In this document: positions 26,479-34,653 of the stretch, piece after piece
How the letters are laid out: each line of letters begins with the position of its first letter
Numbering within the stretch: position 1 is the stretch's first letter
Assembly: GCF_014850955.1 (NCBI RefSeq)
Contig: NZ_JACXSS010000001.1
Span: 4,712,001-4,776,000, forward strand
Source: Methylomonas albis
Lineage (GTDB): Bacteria > Pseudomonadota > Gammaproteobacteria > Methylococcales > Methylomonadaceae
Reading direction: 5' to 3'
Length of the DNA: 64,000 nt
Translations under genes and position numbers: made by a program
The notes under the pieces: generated by a model
Told to the model about the DNA's origin: nothing
What the model saw: only the letters and a program-made list of their open reading frames with translations
Databases searched by the model: none

Positions 26479-26793
26479 TTAACCGGCCTTCGCCAATAAT
26501 TTGCGCAGCAGTTCATCACGCTGGTTAATATCCAATTTGGTGTAGATCTTGCAGACATGATCCTTGACCGTGGCTGGCTAGATATGCAGCCGCGAACCGA
26601 TACGCTCAAATGACATGCCTTGCGCCACACTGGGCAACGCCTGCATCGTCCGCAACATTTTCAAAGCCAACCGTTCGCGATGCTCGACAGTCAAACCCAC
26701 CAAGTTTTGCAGATCGCCGCCAAGCTGACTCGCCGATACACCGCTGCCAGATTTGCTAGAGTTGGGCCAGCATTTTGCGAGGATATTGAACAC
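26479..26793 (-). pseudogene. LuxR-type regulator remnant with in-frame stop
   Basis: The minus strand encodes 'VAQGMSFERIGSRLHI', a TAG stop, then 'PATVKDHVCKIYTKLD' and 'LLRKLLAKAG' before the natural stop at 26479-26481. Reading through the TAG restores a LuxR helix-turn-helix (normally a Ser stands at that position). Upstream of the HTH only about 50 codons are recognisable, and no receiver is seen. It is distinct in sequence from the active regulator at 20030-20677. Confidence 0.75.
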
Positions 26794-26846
26794 GCCTGGC
26801 GTCTGTATTTTGAAAAGGTAGTCTTACTGCTCTGAGTTTGAGGAAA

Positions 26847-26873
26847 AAACAACCTACTCATGGGGGGTTGTTT
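26847..26873. terminator. Hairpin AAACAACC/GGTTGTTT
   Basis: An 8-bp stem with a 11-base loop, ending in TTT. It lies between the LuxR remnant and the secreted protein at 27034. It may end transcription coming from the left. Confidence 0.4.
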
Positions 26874-27033
26874 CGCTGCAACATGTTGCTACTATAAGCA
26901 CTCGAGGGAATGCCACACAGTCTAAAAGCTAACGCACATAAAATCTCGACTTAAATTTACCTAGGCCTTTGCTCCAGTCTTATGCGGCGCAACTCGATTA
27001 ATTCTTAACCGCCATAAACCAAAGAGGACTCAA

Positions 27034-27504
27034 ATGAACAGCAAAACACTTTCAGCAGTAGCGGCCATTGTCGCCGGACTAAGCGCCAGCCAATTCGCTT
27101 CCGCCGCCCAAGCCCCCAATTATTACGAATGCTCCGGTCGGAATGTCAGCCTGAGCTTGACCATAGGCAGCAAGGCCGAAGTTGGCATCCGGCCTCCGCA
27201 AACTCAATTAAATCTACAGGTGGGCCAGAAAAATCATACGTTTGCAGAAGCCGACATAACCACCGAAGCGACATTGATTGGCGATTTGTGGGAAGTGGTT
27301 TTGCATGCCGTACCGGATTTATATGTCGAGCACGCCGCCGTGATCATCCCGTCCATCTCCTTGGCTGATTCACCGTTAAATTTCAAAAGCCAGCTGGTTC
27401 TAACCCGCGTAGCGACCCCATTCAGTCCGGAAGCTTTCGAAGGCGTTGTCAATCCGTCGCGATATATCGATATTTCCTGTATTGCCTCTGTACTGTATTA
27501 CTAA
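27034..27504 (+). CDS. Secreted protein of unknown function
   Basis: A 156-residue exported protein with signal peptide 'MNSKTLSAVAAIVAGLSASQFASA' cleaved before 'AQAPNYYEC'. Two cysteines (near 33 and 151) could form a disulphide. The mature domain looks all-beta ('VSLSLTIGSKAEVGI', 'TQLNLQVGQ', 'LWEVVLHAVPDL'). I recognise no family. GAGGACTCAA precedes the ATG. It stands alone. Confidence 0.65.
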   Translation: MNSKTLSAVAAIVAGLSASQFASAAQAPNYYECSGRNVSLSLTIGSKAEVGIRPPQTQLNLQVGQKNHTFAEADITTEATLIGDLWEVVLHAVPDLYVEHAAVIIPSISLADSPLNFKSQLVLTRVATPFSPEAFEGVVNPSRYIDISCIASVLYY

Positions 27505-27522
27505 AACGCAGTGCAAAAATAA

Positions 27523-27552
27523 TCGCCATGTCCTTCAGGATATGGCGATTCC
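27523..27552. terminator. Hairpin after the secreted protein gene
   Basis: AATCGCCAT and ATGGCGATT form a 9-bp stem about 20 bases after the stop codon at 27504. No T-run follows, so efficiency is uncertain. Confidence 0.45.
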
Positions 27553-27659
27553 GCTGACAGTCATTCTCAAGTTTTCTAAACTGCCTGCACGGCCGGCGAA
27601 CGCAAATGACCAATATTCGCCGTCCAGATTGCCTTCTATAGCCGCCAAGTCCAAGCAAT

Positions 27660-27691
27660 CCTTCAATCCACGCGCCCACGCGGGGCGCGAT
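27660..27691. CRISPR. Orphan CRISPR-repeat-like sequence (type I-C-like)
   Basis: The segment containing TCAATCCACGCGCCCACGCG and then GGGCGCGA closely follows, from memory, the reverse complement of the common 32-base type I-C repeat, which starts GTTTCAATCCACGC. The first two and last bases differ. Only one copy is visible, so it is a relic or chance match, not a working array. Confidence 0.4.
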
Positions 27692-27970
27692 ACCTACGCC
27701 GGCAAGCTGATCTGAAACATCGGAGGCTTTAGCTTGGGATCAAGGGGGTGGCATTATTTTTAGGAAAAGCCGAGTTTGCTGCTAGATCGCTCGAACATTG
27801 AGCTAAATCATTTGAGCGGGGAAGGCTATCAATCAGGGGAATTACTCGTTACTCTGGTAAGGCACCTGAAGGTTGCGGAAAGGTCTGCAACATTCAGGTT
27901 TGGAATACGGCTTATGCCTATCAAATACTGCTTGTTCGCCTTCTAAATTAGCTTACCCGCTTGCATAAGC

Positions 27971-29608
27971 TTATTTACGCAAGCGTTTGTAAGCATTGAT
28001 CAAGCCGTTGGTGGAGCTGTCGTGATCGGTAACGAATTCTTCGTTTTTCAGCTGTGGCAGAATCGCCCGCGCTAACACTTTACCCAATTCCACCCCCATC
28101 TGATCGAAAGAGTTGATATTCCAAATCACGCCTTGCACGAAGATTTTGTGTTCGTAAAAGGCTATCAGTGTTCCCAATGTTCTGGGCGTAAGCTTTTTGA
28201 ACAAAAACGAATTGGACGGTTTGTTGCCGTCGAAAATTTTGGACGCAATCAAGGCATCATCCAGGTTTGGCTCATGGCTTAAATCTTTTCTAACTTCGAC
28301 CTCGGTTTTGCCGCGCATCAAGGCTTCCGCTTGGGCCAGAAAATTAGAAATCAGGATGTCGTGGTGGTCGGGTAAGTCGTATTGACTTTGCGCGGCCGCC
28401 AGGAAGTCGCCGGGAATGAGCTTGGTGCCCTGATGGATCAACTGGAAAAACGCATGCTGTCCATTAGTACCGGGCTGGCCCCAGATAATTGGCCCAGTGT
28501 TGTAATCCACTTTTTCACCCTTCATAGTGGCGCTTTTGCCATTACTTTCCATATCGCCCTGCTGGAAATAATCGGCAAAATATTTCAAGGACTGTGCGTA
28601 AGGCAAAATCGCGTAGGTTTCCGCATCGAAGAAGTTGTTGTACCAGATGCCCAGCAAGCCCATGATCACCGGAATGTTCTTTTCGAACGGCGCGCTACGA
28701 AAATGCTCGTCGGCCAAATGCGCGCCCATCAGCAACTCTTCGAAATTATCCATACCCACGTATAGGGCAATCGACATGCCGATCACGGACCACAAAGAAT
28801 AACGGCCGCCCACCCAATCCCAGAACTCGAACATATTGTCCGGATCGATACCAAATTCCTTCACTTTGGTGACATTGGTCGATATGGCCACGAAATGCTT
28901 GGAAATATGCGCGGGATCGACGGCGGCCTGCAAAAACCAGTTGCGCGCCGAACGGGCGTTGGTCATGGTTTCTTGCGTGGTAAAGGTTTTTGAGGAAATC
29001 AAAAACAGCGTGGTTTCCGGATTAAGCGGTTTTAAAGTCTCGACAATATCGGTTTGATCGACATTGGAAACAAAATGGGCTTTCAAGCCGTCTTTACCGT
29101 AGGGCGCCAGCGCGGTATCGACCATTTTCGGCCCTAGGTCCGATCCTCCGATGCCGATATTGACAATGTCGGTAATGGCTTTGCCGGTATACCCCACCCA
29201 GGCGCCGGAACGAACCTGTTCGGTGAATACCCGCATTTTTGCCAGAACCTTATTGATTTCCGGCATCACATCCTGGCCGCGAAACAGCACCGGCTTGTTA
29301 CTGCGATTCCGCAAGGCGGTATGCAAGACAGCGCGTTTTTCCGTGGTATTAATGATGGAGCCTGAAAACATTGCTTCGGTCTTAGCGGACAACTCTGCTC
29401 GCTTCGCCAAGTCGATCAACAAAGGCAAGGTTTCCTCGGTAATCAGATTTTTAGAAAAGTCGAACAACAAATCGTCAAATGTCGCCGAAAACTTGTCGAA
29501 GCGCTGCGGATCTTTATCAAACGCATCCTTCATGCAAAATTTACCGGCAATCTCGAGGTGATGTTGCTTAACGGCATTCCATTCGGCAGAGTTTATTAAT
29601 TTGGACAT
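27971..29608 (-). CDS. pgi: Glucose-6-phosphate isomerase
   Basis: A 545-residue enzyme interconverting glucose 6-phosphate and fructose 6-phosphate. In a ribulose-monophosphate methanotroph it links formaldehyde fixation to glycogen synthesis and the oxidative branch. Family signatures are '[17 protein letters not shown]', '[15 protein letters not shown]', '[16 protein letters not shown]' and '[19 protein letters not shown]'. Length matches the long bacterial form (E. coli 549). It stands alone, convergent with the gene at 27034. No strong ribosome binding site precedes the ATG. Confidence 0.96.
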   Translation of the reverse strand: MSKLINSAEWNAVKQHHLEIAGKFCMKDAFDKDPQRFDKFSATFDDLLFDFSKNLITEETLPLLIDLAKRAELSAKTEAMFSGSIINTTEKRAVLHTALRNRSNKPVLFRGQDVMPEINKVLAKMRVFTEQVRSGAWVGYTGKAITDIVNIGIGGSDLGPKMVDTALAPYGKDGLKAHFVSNVDQTDIVETLKPLNPETTLFLISSKTFTTQETMTNARSARNWFLQAAVDPAHISKHFVAISTNVTKVKEFGIDPDNMFEFWDWVGGRYSLWSVIGMSIALYVGMDNFEELLMGAHLADEHFRSAPFEKNIPVIMGLLGIWYNNFFDAETYAILPYAQSLKYFADYFQQGDMESNGKSATMKGEKVDYNTGPIIWGQPGTNGQHAFFQLIHQGTKLIPGDFLAAAQSQYDLPDHHDILISNFLAQAEALMRGKTEVEVRKDLSHEPNLDDALIASKIFDGNKPSNSFLFKKLTPRTLGTLIAFYEHKIFVQGVIWNINSFDQMGVELGKVLARAILPQLKNEEFVTDHDSSTNGLINAYKRLRK

Positions 29609-29921
29609 ATTGTTGTTATTTAATTAACCGGATAGGGGGATTTTTCAGTGGACCTGAACAAGCAGAGGCATTTTAAAGGAATGATTCATAACCCCATTAT
29701 AAGGATTGTCTTTGATTGCTGACAAAAAAAATTACAGCTTGAATCGTTCATCCCAACTAAGGAACGATGGCCTTTCTTTGGCTATGGCGATGTGCTAGAG
29801 TTAGCCGCTGTTTTGATCGAAATCAGGCAGTTACACTAGCCATGTGATTTAAACAAGTTCATGTATAAGCACATGAAAAATAATAAAAACTATAGTATTT
29901 ATTAACACGGGAAGGGGATTT
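29609..29921. other. Divergent promoter region between pgi and the copper pair
   Basis: About 310 bases, AT-rich near 29870-29905. It should carry promoters in both directions. A GGAAGGGG ribosome binding site lies just before 29922. No riboswitch or repeat recognised. Confidence 0.5.
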
Positions 29922-30515
29922 ATGAAAAGCTCTCGCATATTAAGAAACGGTTTACTGGGCTTGTTGGGCCTGATTTTTTCATCCGCGCTATGGGCGCACG
30001 GTGGCGCGGCAGGTACAGACACTGACCAATGTAAGTTCGAATTGGAAAAAGACCACTGGATCCATTACACCGCCTACCAACCTAACGCCTACCCGGCGGA
30101 AGAGTTTTGCGGCAACATTCCCGATATCAATACTTTGACTCAATTGGTATTCGACTATCAAGATCAGCGCTATCGCGGTATGGCTATCGAGTTTGAAGTG
30201 ACCAAAGAGCCTGAAGGCAAACGGGTATTCTTCCAAGCCGCTGAAAAACACAAATCCGGCACCGTCATTCTGAACCTGCCAGCAGGCGTATCAGAGGCCG
30301 GCAAACACCTTATCCACATCACTCTGTTGCAAGATAATGGCGAAAGATTGGATGCGCACATGAGCTTCAAAGCCGGTGCGGGCCAACCTACCAGCAAAGG
30401 CAGTTATGGCTTGTATGCATTGGTGCTGTTTGCGGGCTTGTACATTTTCTATCTGTCTAACGCCGGCTTCAAACGCAAAGTCGACGAAATGATCGGTAAA
30501 GCTAAAGAAGTTTAA
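29922..30515 (+). CDS. Membrane-anchored periplasmic protein with N-terminal His, putative copper role
   Basis: A 197-residue protein. The signal peptide ends 'SALWA', and cleavage there leaves His-Gly-Gly as the mature N terminus. An N-terminal His is used as a copper ligand in PmoB, CopC and LPMO-type proteins. The periplasmic part has Cys37, His45, His48 and Cys63 in 'DQCKFEL', 'DHWIHYTAYQPN' and 'EEFCGNIPD'. One C-terminal membrane helix follows at about 157-176 ('LYALVLFAGLYIFYL') with a basic cytoplasmic tail. I recall related HGG...YQP...EFC proteins in methanotrophs and nitrifiers, but cannot verify it here. The topology is like PmoD. The next gene encodes a cupredoxin, which supports copper handling; the function remains inferred. 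Confidence 0.6.
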   Translation: MKSSRILRNGLLGLLGLIFSSALWAHGGAAGTDTDQCKFELEKDHWIHYTAYQPNAYPAEEFCGNIPDINTLTQLVFDYQDQRYRGMAIEFEVTKEPEGKRVFFQAAEKHKSGTVILNLPAGVSEAGKHLIHITLLQDNGERLDAHMSFKAGAGQPTSKGSYGLYALVLFAGLYIFYLSNAGFKRKVDEMIGKAKEV

Positions 30516-30533
30516 GGAAACGCCGCAAGAACC

Positions 30534-30565
30534 GTTATTCCGCCTTTGCTGCACGGCGGAATAAC
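30534..30565. terminator. Hairpin between the two copper-pair genes
   Basis: GTTATTCCGCC and GGCGGAATAAC form a perfect 11-bp stem with a 10-base loop, 19 bases after the upstream stop. There is no T-run. It may partly terminate or stabilise the upstream message. Confidence 0.55.
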
Positions 30566-30647
30566 GTAATTTCGGGCAGCCTTGTCATTCAGAACTATCG
30601 CGGCATAATCGACGCAATACATAACGCCCCTTCGAGGTAATGCAATA

Positions 30648-31541
30648 ATGGTCAAATTCGTATCACTTGCCACACTGGTCTGTGCCTTATCTGTTACTAC
30701 TGTGTCTGCAAAAGAAATGCAGGATCACAACCAGATGATGAACCATGGCGACGGTCATTTGATGGATATGGATGGCGGCATGGTCATGGGCCAAAACACC
30801 GACACCTTGCCTGGCGGTTGCGATAAAATCGCCGCTACTAAGGAAATTACCGTACACGCCGGACACAAGTATTCCGAGAAATTCCCCGGCACCATGTTTG
30901 CGTTCGATCAGCAAGAATTTCAATTCGAACCTTGCACCAAACTCACCGTACATTTCATTAACGACGATGAAATCCGCCATCAATGGATGATGCACGGTTT
31001 ACCCAAATATTTGTATCCAAAAGGCATGTTCCATTTGGAAGTGAGCGGTCCCGGCAAAGTCTCCGGCACGCTGATCTTGCCACCCGGCGACAAAACCTAT
31101 CTTGTGCATTGCGACATCGCTCAGCACATGGAAAAAGGCATGAAAGCCCAATTAAAAGTCGGCAAAGGCAGCGAAGACTTACCCAGCATTCCCGGCGTAA
31201 CCGCCGCAGTTTTCCCGGACGATTACAGCGGAAAGCCTTATGACCCCGTGCTCGATGCGCCGGTTGCCAGCACACCCGTAGCAGCGCCAGTCGTGGCAGC
31301 GGCGCCCGCTCCGACAGAAGTCGACGATTCGATTGTTTCCGGCACTACCGTAATCGGTTTGGCTATCGGCTTTATTGCCGCGCCCTGGCTGGCGAAACGC
31401 TTTAAAGGCATGAGCGCCGGCGAGATCGTCGCCACGGTGCTGGAGCAAGTGGCGCACGGCGTCGGCTTCGTGGTGCAATTGATCGGCAAGTTGATCAAAC
31501 TGGTATCCGGCAAAAACGTCATCGCCTTACCGGACAAATAA
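30648..31541 (+). CDS. Membrane-anchored cupredoxin with Met/His-rich N terminus
   Basis: A 297-residue exported protein. After the signal peptide (about 1-21) comes a Met/His-rich stretch (residues 24-48, 'QDHNQMMNHGDGHLMDMDGG') typical of copper-scavenging proteins. Residues about 64-172 form a cupredoxin: 'FEPCTKLTVHFINDDEIRH' then 'HGLPKYLYPKGMF' and 'YLVHCDIAQHMEKGMKAQL'. Likely type 1 copper ligands are His111, Cys155, His160 and Met165. A Pro/Ala linker (205-225) leads to a membrane segment at about 233-250 and an amphipathic C-terminal tail. It should pass electrons or copper at the periplasmic face. It follows the HGG protein and is closed by a strong terminator. Confidence 0.8.
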   Translation: MVKFVSLATLVCALSVTTVSAKEMQDHNQMMNHGDGHLMDMDGGMVMGQNTDTLPGGCDKIAATKEITVHAGHKYSEKFPGTMFAFDQQEFQFEPCTKLTVHFINDDEIRHQWMMHGLPKYLYPKGMFHLEVSGPGKVSGTLILPPGDKTYLVHCDIAQHMEKGMKAQLKVGKGSEDLPSIPGVTAAVFPDDYSGKPYDPVLDAPVASTPVAAPVVAAAPAPTEVDDSIVSGTTVIGLAIGFIAAPWLAKRFKGMSAGEIVATVLEQVAHGVGFVVQLIGKLIKLVSGKNVIALPDK

Positions 31542-31550
31542 AGACTAAGC

Positions 31551-31587
31551 AAAAAGCCCCTGAAACCACAGTTTCAGGGGCTTTTTT
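31551..31587 (+). terminator. Strong intrinsic terminator after the cupredoxin gene
   Basis: AAAAGCCCCTGAAAC pairs with GTTTCAGGGGCTTTT around a short loop, followed by a run of six T. It lies only 13 bases before the start of the next gene. Confidence 0.9.
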
Positions 31588-31600
31588 ATGGGCTAAACAA

Positions 31601-32023
31601 ATGCAGTTAGAATCGCTCGGCCCTTTGGGATTATTTATCAGCGCCTTCATCTCGTCCACCGTCGCTCCCGGCGGTTCCGAAGCAATACTGGCTTATCTGG
31701 TTAACAGCCAACAACATTCAGTCAGCCAATTGGTGGCTATTGCCAGTATCGGCAATACCCTCGGCGCATTGACGACTTGGTGGCTGGGCCTGTGGGCCGC
31801 CAAAAAATATCCCGCCGAAGCTTTAGCCAAACAGCATCAAAAATCTCTAAATACCGTGCGCCGCTGGGGCAGTTGGGCTTTGCTGTTTTCCTGGTTGCCG
31901 CTGGTGGGCGACGGCCTGTGTTTTGCCGGTGGCTGGTTACGCCTTTCCATGCTGTCCTCGCTGTTAGCGATTTTTTTAGGTAAAGTGCTGCGTTATATCG
32001 CCGTTGCCTACGCCTTTGTCTAA
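31601..32023 (+). CDS. YqaA-family small membrane protein
   Basis: A 140-residue membrane protein of the YqaA/DedA-like (SNARE-associated) group. It has 'LGLFISAFISSTVAPGGSEAILAYLV' near the start and 'SLGNTLGA'-like 'SIGNTLGALTTWWLG', then 'WLPLVGDGLCFAGGWLRL' near the end, with three to four helices. DedA relatives move lipid carriers such as undecaprenyl phosphate, though YqaA itself is uncharacterised. It begins 13 bases after a strong terminator and has no visible ribosome binding site, so its expression is puzzling. The next gene starts 3 bases after its stop. Confidence 0.75.
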   Translation: MQLESLGPLGLFISAFISSTVAPGGSEAILAYLVNSQQHSVSQLVAIASIGNTLGALTTWWLGLWAAKKYPAEALAKQHQKSLNTVRRWGSWALLFSWLPLVGDGLCFAGGWLRLSMLSSLLAIFLGKVLRYIAVAYAFV

Positions 32024-32026
32024 GCC

Positions 32027-32791
32027 ATGAGTTTCTTTTCCTTACCGCACTTCCCCGCTGCCAATACAGTCGCCGAACACCGTAAGCGCGATTATCAAAT
32101 TGCCGCGTTTACCTTTGTGACCACTACCATCTGCTTGACGATGGACGGCTACACACCGCAATTCATGCAATACGTACTGGCATTTTTCGGCTGGCTGTTT
32201 TTGATCGCCTGGCTGCGCGGCGAATGTAAATACGTGCGCACCCAGGTGGCGGTAGCGGTCACCTTTGCGGTGATCGGCGAATACTTTGCGTCCGTGTACA
32301 TGAAAGGCTATATCTACCGTTTCGGCAACGTCCCGGCCTACGTGCCGGCTGGTCATGGTCTGGTGTATTTAACCGCCGTGGCGCTGGGCCGCTCCGGATT
32401 ATTCCAGCAACACGCCCGCCGGATAGCGGTGTTTGTGGTCAGCGTTTGCGGGCTTTGGGTGTTCTGGGGCGTCAGCGCTTGGAGCCAACGCCCGGACATC
32501 ATCGGCGCAGTGTTGTTTGTGGTGTTTTTAGGTTACCTGTTCAAAGGCCGCTCGCCTATGGTTTACCTTGGCGCATTCTTCATTACCTCCTGGCTGGAAA
32601 TCGTCGGTACCAGTGCCGGGACTTGGGCTTGGGCAGCCATCGACCCGGCCTCGCACCTACCGCAAGGCAATCCGCCTAGCGGCGTCGCCGCCTGGTATTG
32701 CTTGGTGGATGCAGTTGCGATTGCCGGTGCGGGTCCGGTATTGCACGCCTTCACTAAAACCGCCTTGGTATTACAACGGCAACGGGCTTGA
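32027..32791 (+). CDS. Multi-pass membrane protein of unknown function
   Basis: A 254-residue protein with about seven to eight hydrophobic helices, among them 'YQIAAFTFVTTTICLTMDGY', 'AVAVTFAVIGEYFAS', 'GAVLFVVFLGYLF' and 'WCLVDAVAIAGAGPVL'-like segments. A conserved-looking 'RFGNVPAYVPAGHGLVYLTA' lies near residues 106-125. I do not recognise the family. It is packed against the YqaA gene and probably cotranscribed with it. Confidence 0.65.
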   Translation: MSFFSLPHFPAANTVAEHRKRDYQIAAFTFVTTTICLTMDGYTPQFMQYVLAFFGWLFLIAWLRGECKYVRTQVAVAVTFAVIGEYFASVYMKGYIYRFGNVPAYVPAGHGLVYLTAVALGRSGLFQQHARRIAVFVVSVCGLWVFWGVSAWSQRPDIIGAVLFVVFLGYLFKGRSPMVYLGAFFITSWLEIVGTSAGTWAWAAIDPASHLPQGNPPSGVAAWYCLVDAVAIAGAGPVLHAFTKTALVLQRQRA

Positions 32792-32841
32792 CCGTTGCCG
32801 GCAGAGTTGAGCGAAGCGATACCCGGCAAAAACGCCTTCAA

Positions 32842-32875
32842 TGCTGGGTTTCGCGTTGCTCAGCCCAGCCTACGT
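32842..32875. repeat. Short dispersed palindromic repeat
   Basis: GCTGGGTTTCGCGTTGCTCA followed by GCCCAGCCTACG is one form of a widespread proteobacterial intergenic repeat. A related copy is at 34791-34832. It sits in the gap between two convergent genes. Confidence 0.5.
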
Positions 32876-33405
32876 TACTCAAAATGTCGGATCGCATTTA
32901 AGCGCATCCGGTCACCTACTCGAATCAAGCCGCCGGCCAAAATCCGCGCCGTCATGCCGCCGTGACCACGCAGTGCGTTATAACTTCCTACACCCAGTTC
33001 GGCCGCCATTTTTGAACACGGATCGCAAGGCCCGGTGATCTGAATAATCACCTCATCACCCACCGCCCATTCCAACAGCGCATCCGGGAACGGCGAGCGC
33101 ATGCCAATCAGATTAAGCCCGGAAACCACGAGATTGCGCCGCAGACGGGTCGGCTCCAATTCCGTCAACCCGCACCAAGCAGCCACGATGGGCAAGTGTT
33201 CGGCTTGGAACAAGGTCAGTTCGCGTTTTGACGATTGCCGACCGGAACGAGCGCTTTTCGCCCGACGATCACCGATCAATCCCCGCCCCGGCTCAGCCAG
33301 GGCCTCATCAACCAAAACGGTCGGCTCGCCCCGCGCCGGGCGCAGGATAATGGCTTCGATTCGGCCTTCGCTGGAGAATTGTTGGCATAGCTTACGTAGG
33401 GTCAT
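32875..33405 (-). CDS. MOSC-domain protein
   Basis: A 176-residue MOSC domain protein. MOSC domains bind molybdenum cofactor sulphide or carry sulphur for metal-sulphur transfer. The N-terminal half has 'GLIGDRRAKSARSGRQSSKRELTLFQAEHLP'. The middle has 'RRNLVVSGLNLIGM' and the C-terminal half has 'PCDPCSKMAAELG', where the cysteines fit the MOSC sulphur-carrier position, followed by 'GGMTARILAGGLIRVGD'. Close relatives (YiiM type) reduce N-hydroxylated compounds. Single gene, convergent with the membrane protein to its left. Confidence 0.8.
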   Translation of the reverse strand: MTLRKLCQQFSSEGRIEAIILRPARGEPTVLVDEALAEPGRGLIGDRRAKSARSGRQSSKRELTLFQAEHLPIVAAWCGLTELEPTRLRRNLVVSGLNLIGMRSPFPDALLEWAVGDEVIIQITGPCDPCSKMAAELGVGSYNALRGHGGMTARILAGGLIRVGDRMRLNAIRHFE

Positions 33406-33497
33406 GAACGATTAGTGTTTGGGGGGCTGGTAACAAGAAAGACAAAATTGTAGTAACAAAAAGATTGCTCGTGTGTTTGATTACGTTACACTAACGC

Positions 33498-33775
33498 ATG
33501 CTAATCGAATTTGACCCAGCCAAGTCTGAAAAAATCTGCAGGAACGCCGATTAAGCTTCAGTCGCGCAAACGAGTTCGATTTTGAAACGGCTATCTATCT
33601 GATTGACGACCGGCAAGATTATGGCGAAATTCGCCGAGTTGCTGTTGGTTATCTCGGTGGCAGGCTGCATTTTTTGTGCTTCGTGTTTATCCCCGGCGGC
33701 ATTCGGGTGATTAGTTTTCGCAAAGCCAATTCCAGAGAGGCTAGTAAACATGGCAAAACCCTTACCCTTGACTGA
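33498..33775 (+). pseudogene. brnT: BrnT-type toxin gene, frameshifted
   Basis: The ATG at 33498 opens 'MLIEFDPAKSEK', the standard BrnT start, but the frame closes after 19 codons. Shifting frame at the six-A run (33529-33534), as if one A were missing, gives a full BrnT: 'RRLSFSRANEFDFETAIYLID', 'DYGEIRRVAVGYLGGRLHFLCF' and 'RVISFRKANSREASKHGK', ending at 33775. The end overlaps brnA by 26 bases, the usual arrangement. BrnT is an RNase toxin. Either it is dead, or slippage on the A run makes some full product. Confidence 0.82.
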
Positions 33776-34022
33776 CGCGGACGGCGAAGTCCGTGAATTG
33801 ACGGCAGACGATTTTAAAAGCGCTGTAGCATTTTCCGAGTTACCGGAATCCTTACAAGAAGTGTTGCAAGGTCGCGGCAAACAAAAAGCGCCGACCAAGA
33901 TTTCCACCACCGTGCGCTTTGATGCCGATGTCATAGCTACTTTCCGCGCTACCGGTCGCGGCTGGCAAAGTCGGATGAACGACGTTTTGAAGGATTGGCT
34001 GAAGGAACATTCGCGAGTTTGA
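33750..34022 (+). CDS. brnA: BrnA-type antitoxin
   Basis: A 90-residue protein of the BrnA/DUF4415 family. The C-terminal ribbon-helix-helix is 'TKISTTVRFDADVIATFRATGRGWQSRMNDVLKDWL' (about 48-83). It should neutralise BrnT and repress the operon. The gene is intact although the overlapping toxin gene upstream is frameshifted. Confidence 0.85.
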   Translation: MAKPLPLTDADGEVRELTADDFKSAVAFSELPESLQEVLQGRGKQKAPTKISTTVRFDADVIATFRATGRGWQSRMNDVLKDWLKEHSRV

Positions 34023-34104
34023 GGGTGAGCGTTCATTGCGCGTGGGCACAAAACTGTGCCTACCCTAGTCGGCTACGACGCAAGTGTAGCGACCCGCTTG
34101 AGCT

Positions 34105-34653
34105 TTATTCAACATTGAGAATAAGCTCCGACATTCTGGTAGCCAACTGAAGATAGCGGTCAGCTTCATCTTGATTGAAACTGAAATCTGGTAAGTGTGC
34201 AGCTTGATTACGTAGCCTTCGCATTTGATCGAGCAATGAATCACCGCCCTTTGGCAGCTTCCCGAGGCGAACCAATTCCTCAACAAAAAGACGAAGATTA
34301 ACGCGAGGAACGGCGGCTCCTTGCACGAATCCAGATTTACCCGCGGCATCTTCAACCAGCACCCATGCCTCCATGATCGCTGCGCGGAGAGATACGTCTG
34401 CTATGCGGCGCAGCAATTCAAGTTTTGATGTAATCTCCGGGCGCGGAAGGATGGACGGTGATGATTGTTCAATTACGGTTACTTTTGCTTCTGCCTCGGC
34501 AAGACCAAGTTCGAACTTCGCTTCGACATCTTTGTATTTCAACTGGGACATTCGGTGCATCAATGACCGTAGTTCACCCTTGAACAGATACGCGATCCAA
34601 ACCACGGCAACAGGCCATGCTATTCCAGTTATTAGAGTTACAAGAAGTTCCAT
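34105..34653 (-). CDS. Membrane-anchored protein with HEPN-like motif
   Basis: A 182-residue protein. An N-terminal membrane helix ('LVTLITGIAWPVAVVWIAYLF', about 4-24) leads to a charged helical stretch and a C-terminal helical domain. There, 'LLDQMRRLRNQAAHLPDF' contains RNQAAH, an Rx4H motif as in HEPN ribonuclease or nucleotide-binding domains. DUF4145-like HEPN proteins have this layout. It lies next to the BrnTA locus, which fits an RNA-targeting or defence role, but that is speculative. No close operon partner. Confidence 0.55.
   Translation of the reverse strand: MELLVTLITGIAWPVAVVWIAYLFKGELRSLMHRMSQLKYKDVEAKFELGLAEAEAKVTVIEQSSPSILPRPEITSKLELLRRIADVSLRAAIMEAWVLVEDAAGKSGFVQGAAVPRVNLRLFVEELVRLGKLPKGGDSLLDQMRRLRNQAAHLPDFSFNQDEADRYLQLATRMSELILNVE

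Larger units (their letters stand above)
27505..27970. other. Gene-free region with hairpin and CRISPR-repeat-like sequence
   Basis: About 460 bases between convergent genes. It contains the hairpin at 27523-27552 and a 32-base match to a type I-C-like CRISPR repeat at 27660-27691. I find no second repeat copy, no leader and no cas gene nearby. Confidence 0.5.

Noticed and set aside
33551..34051. 166-codon minus-strand frame over the BrnTA locus
   Set aside because: It is antisense to brnA and to the restored brnT frame, and has no recognisable domain.
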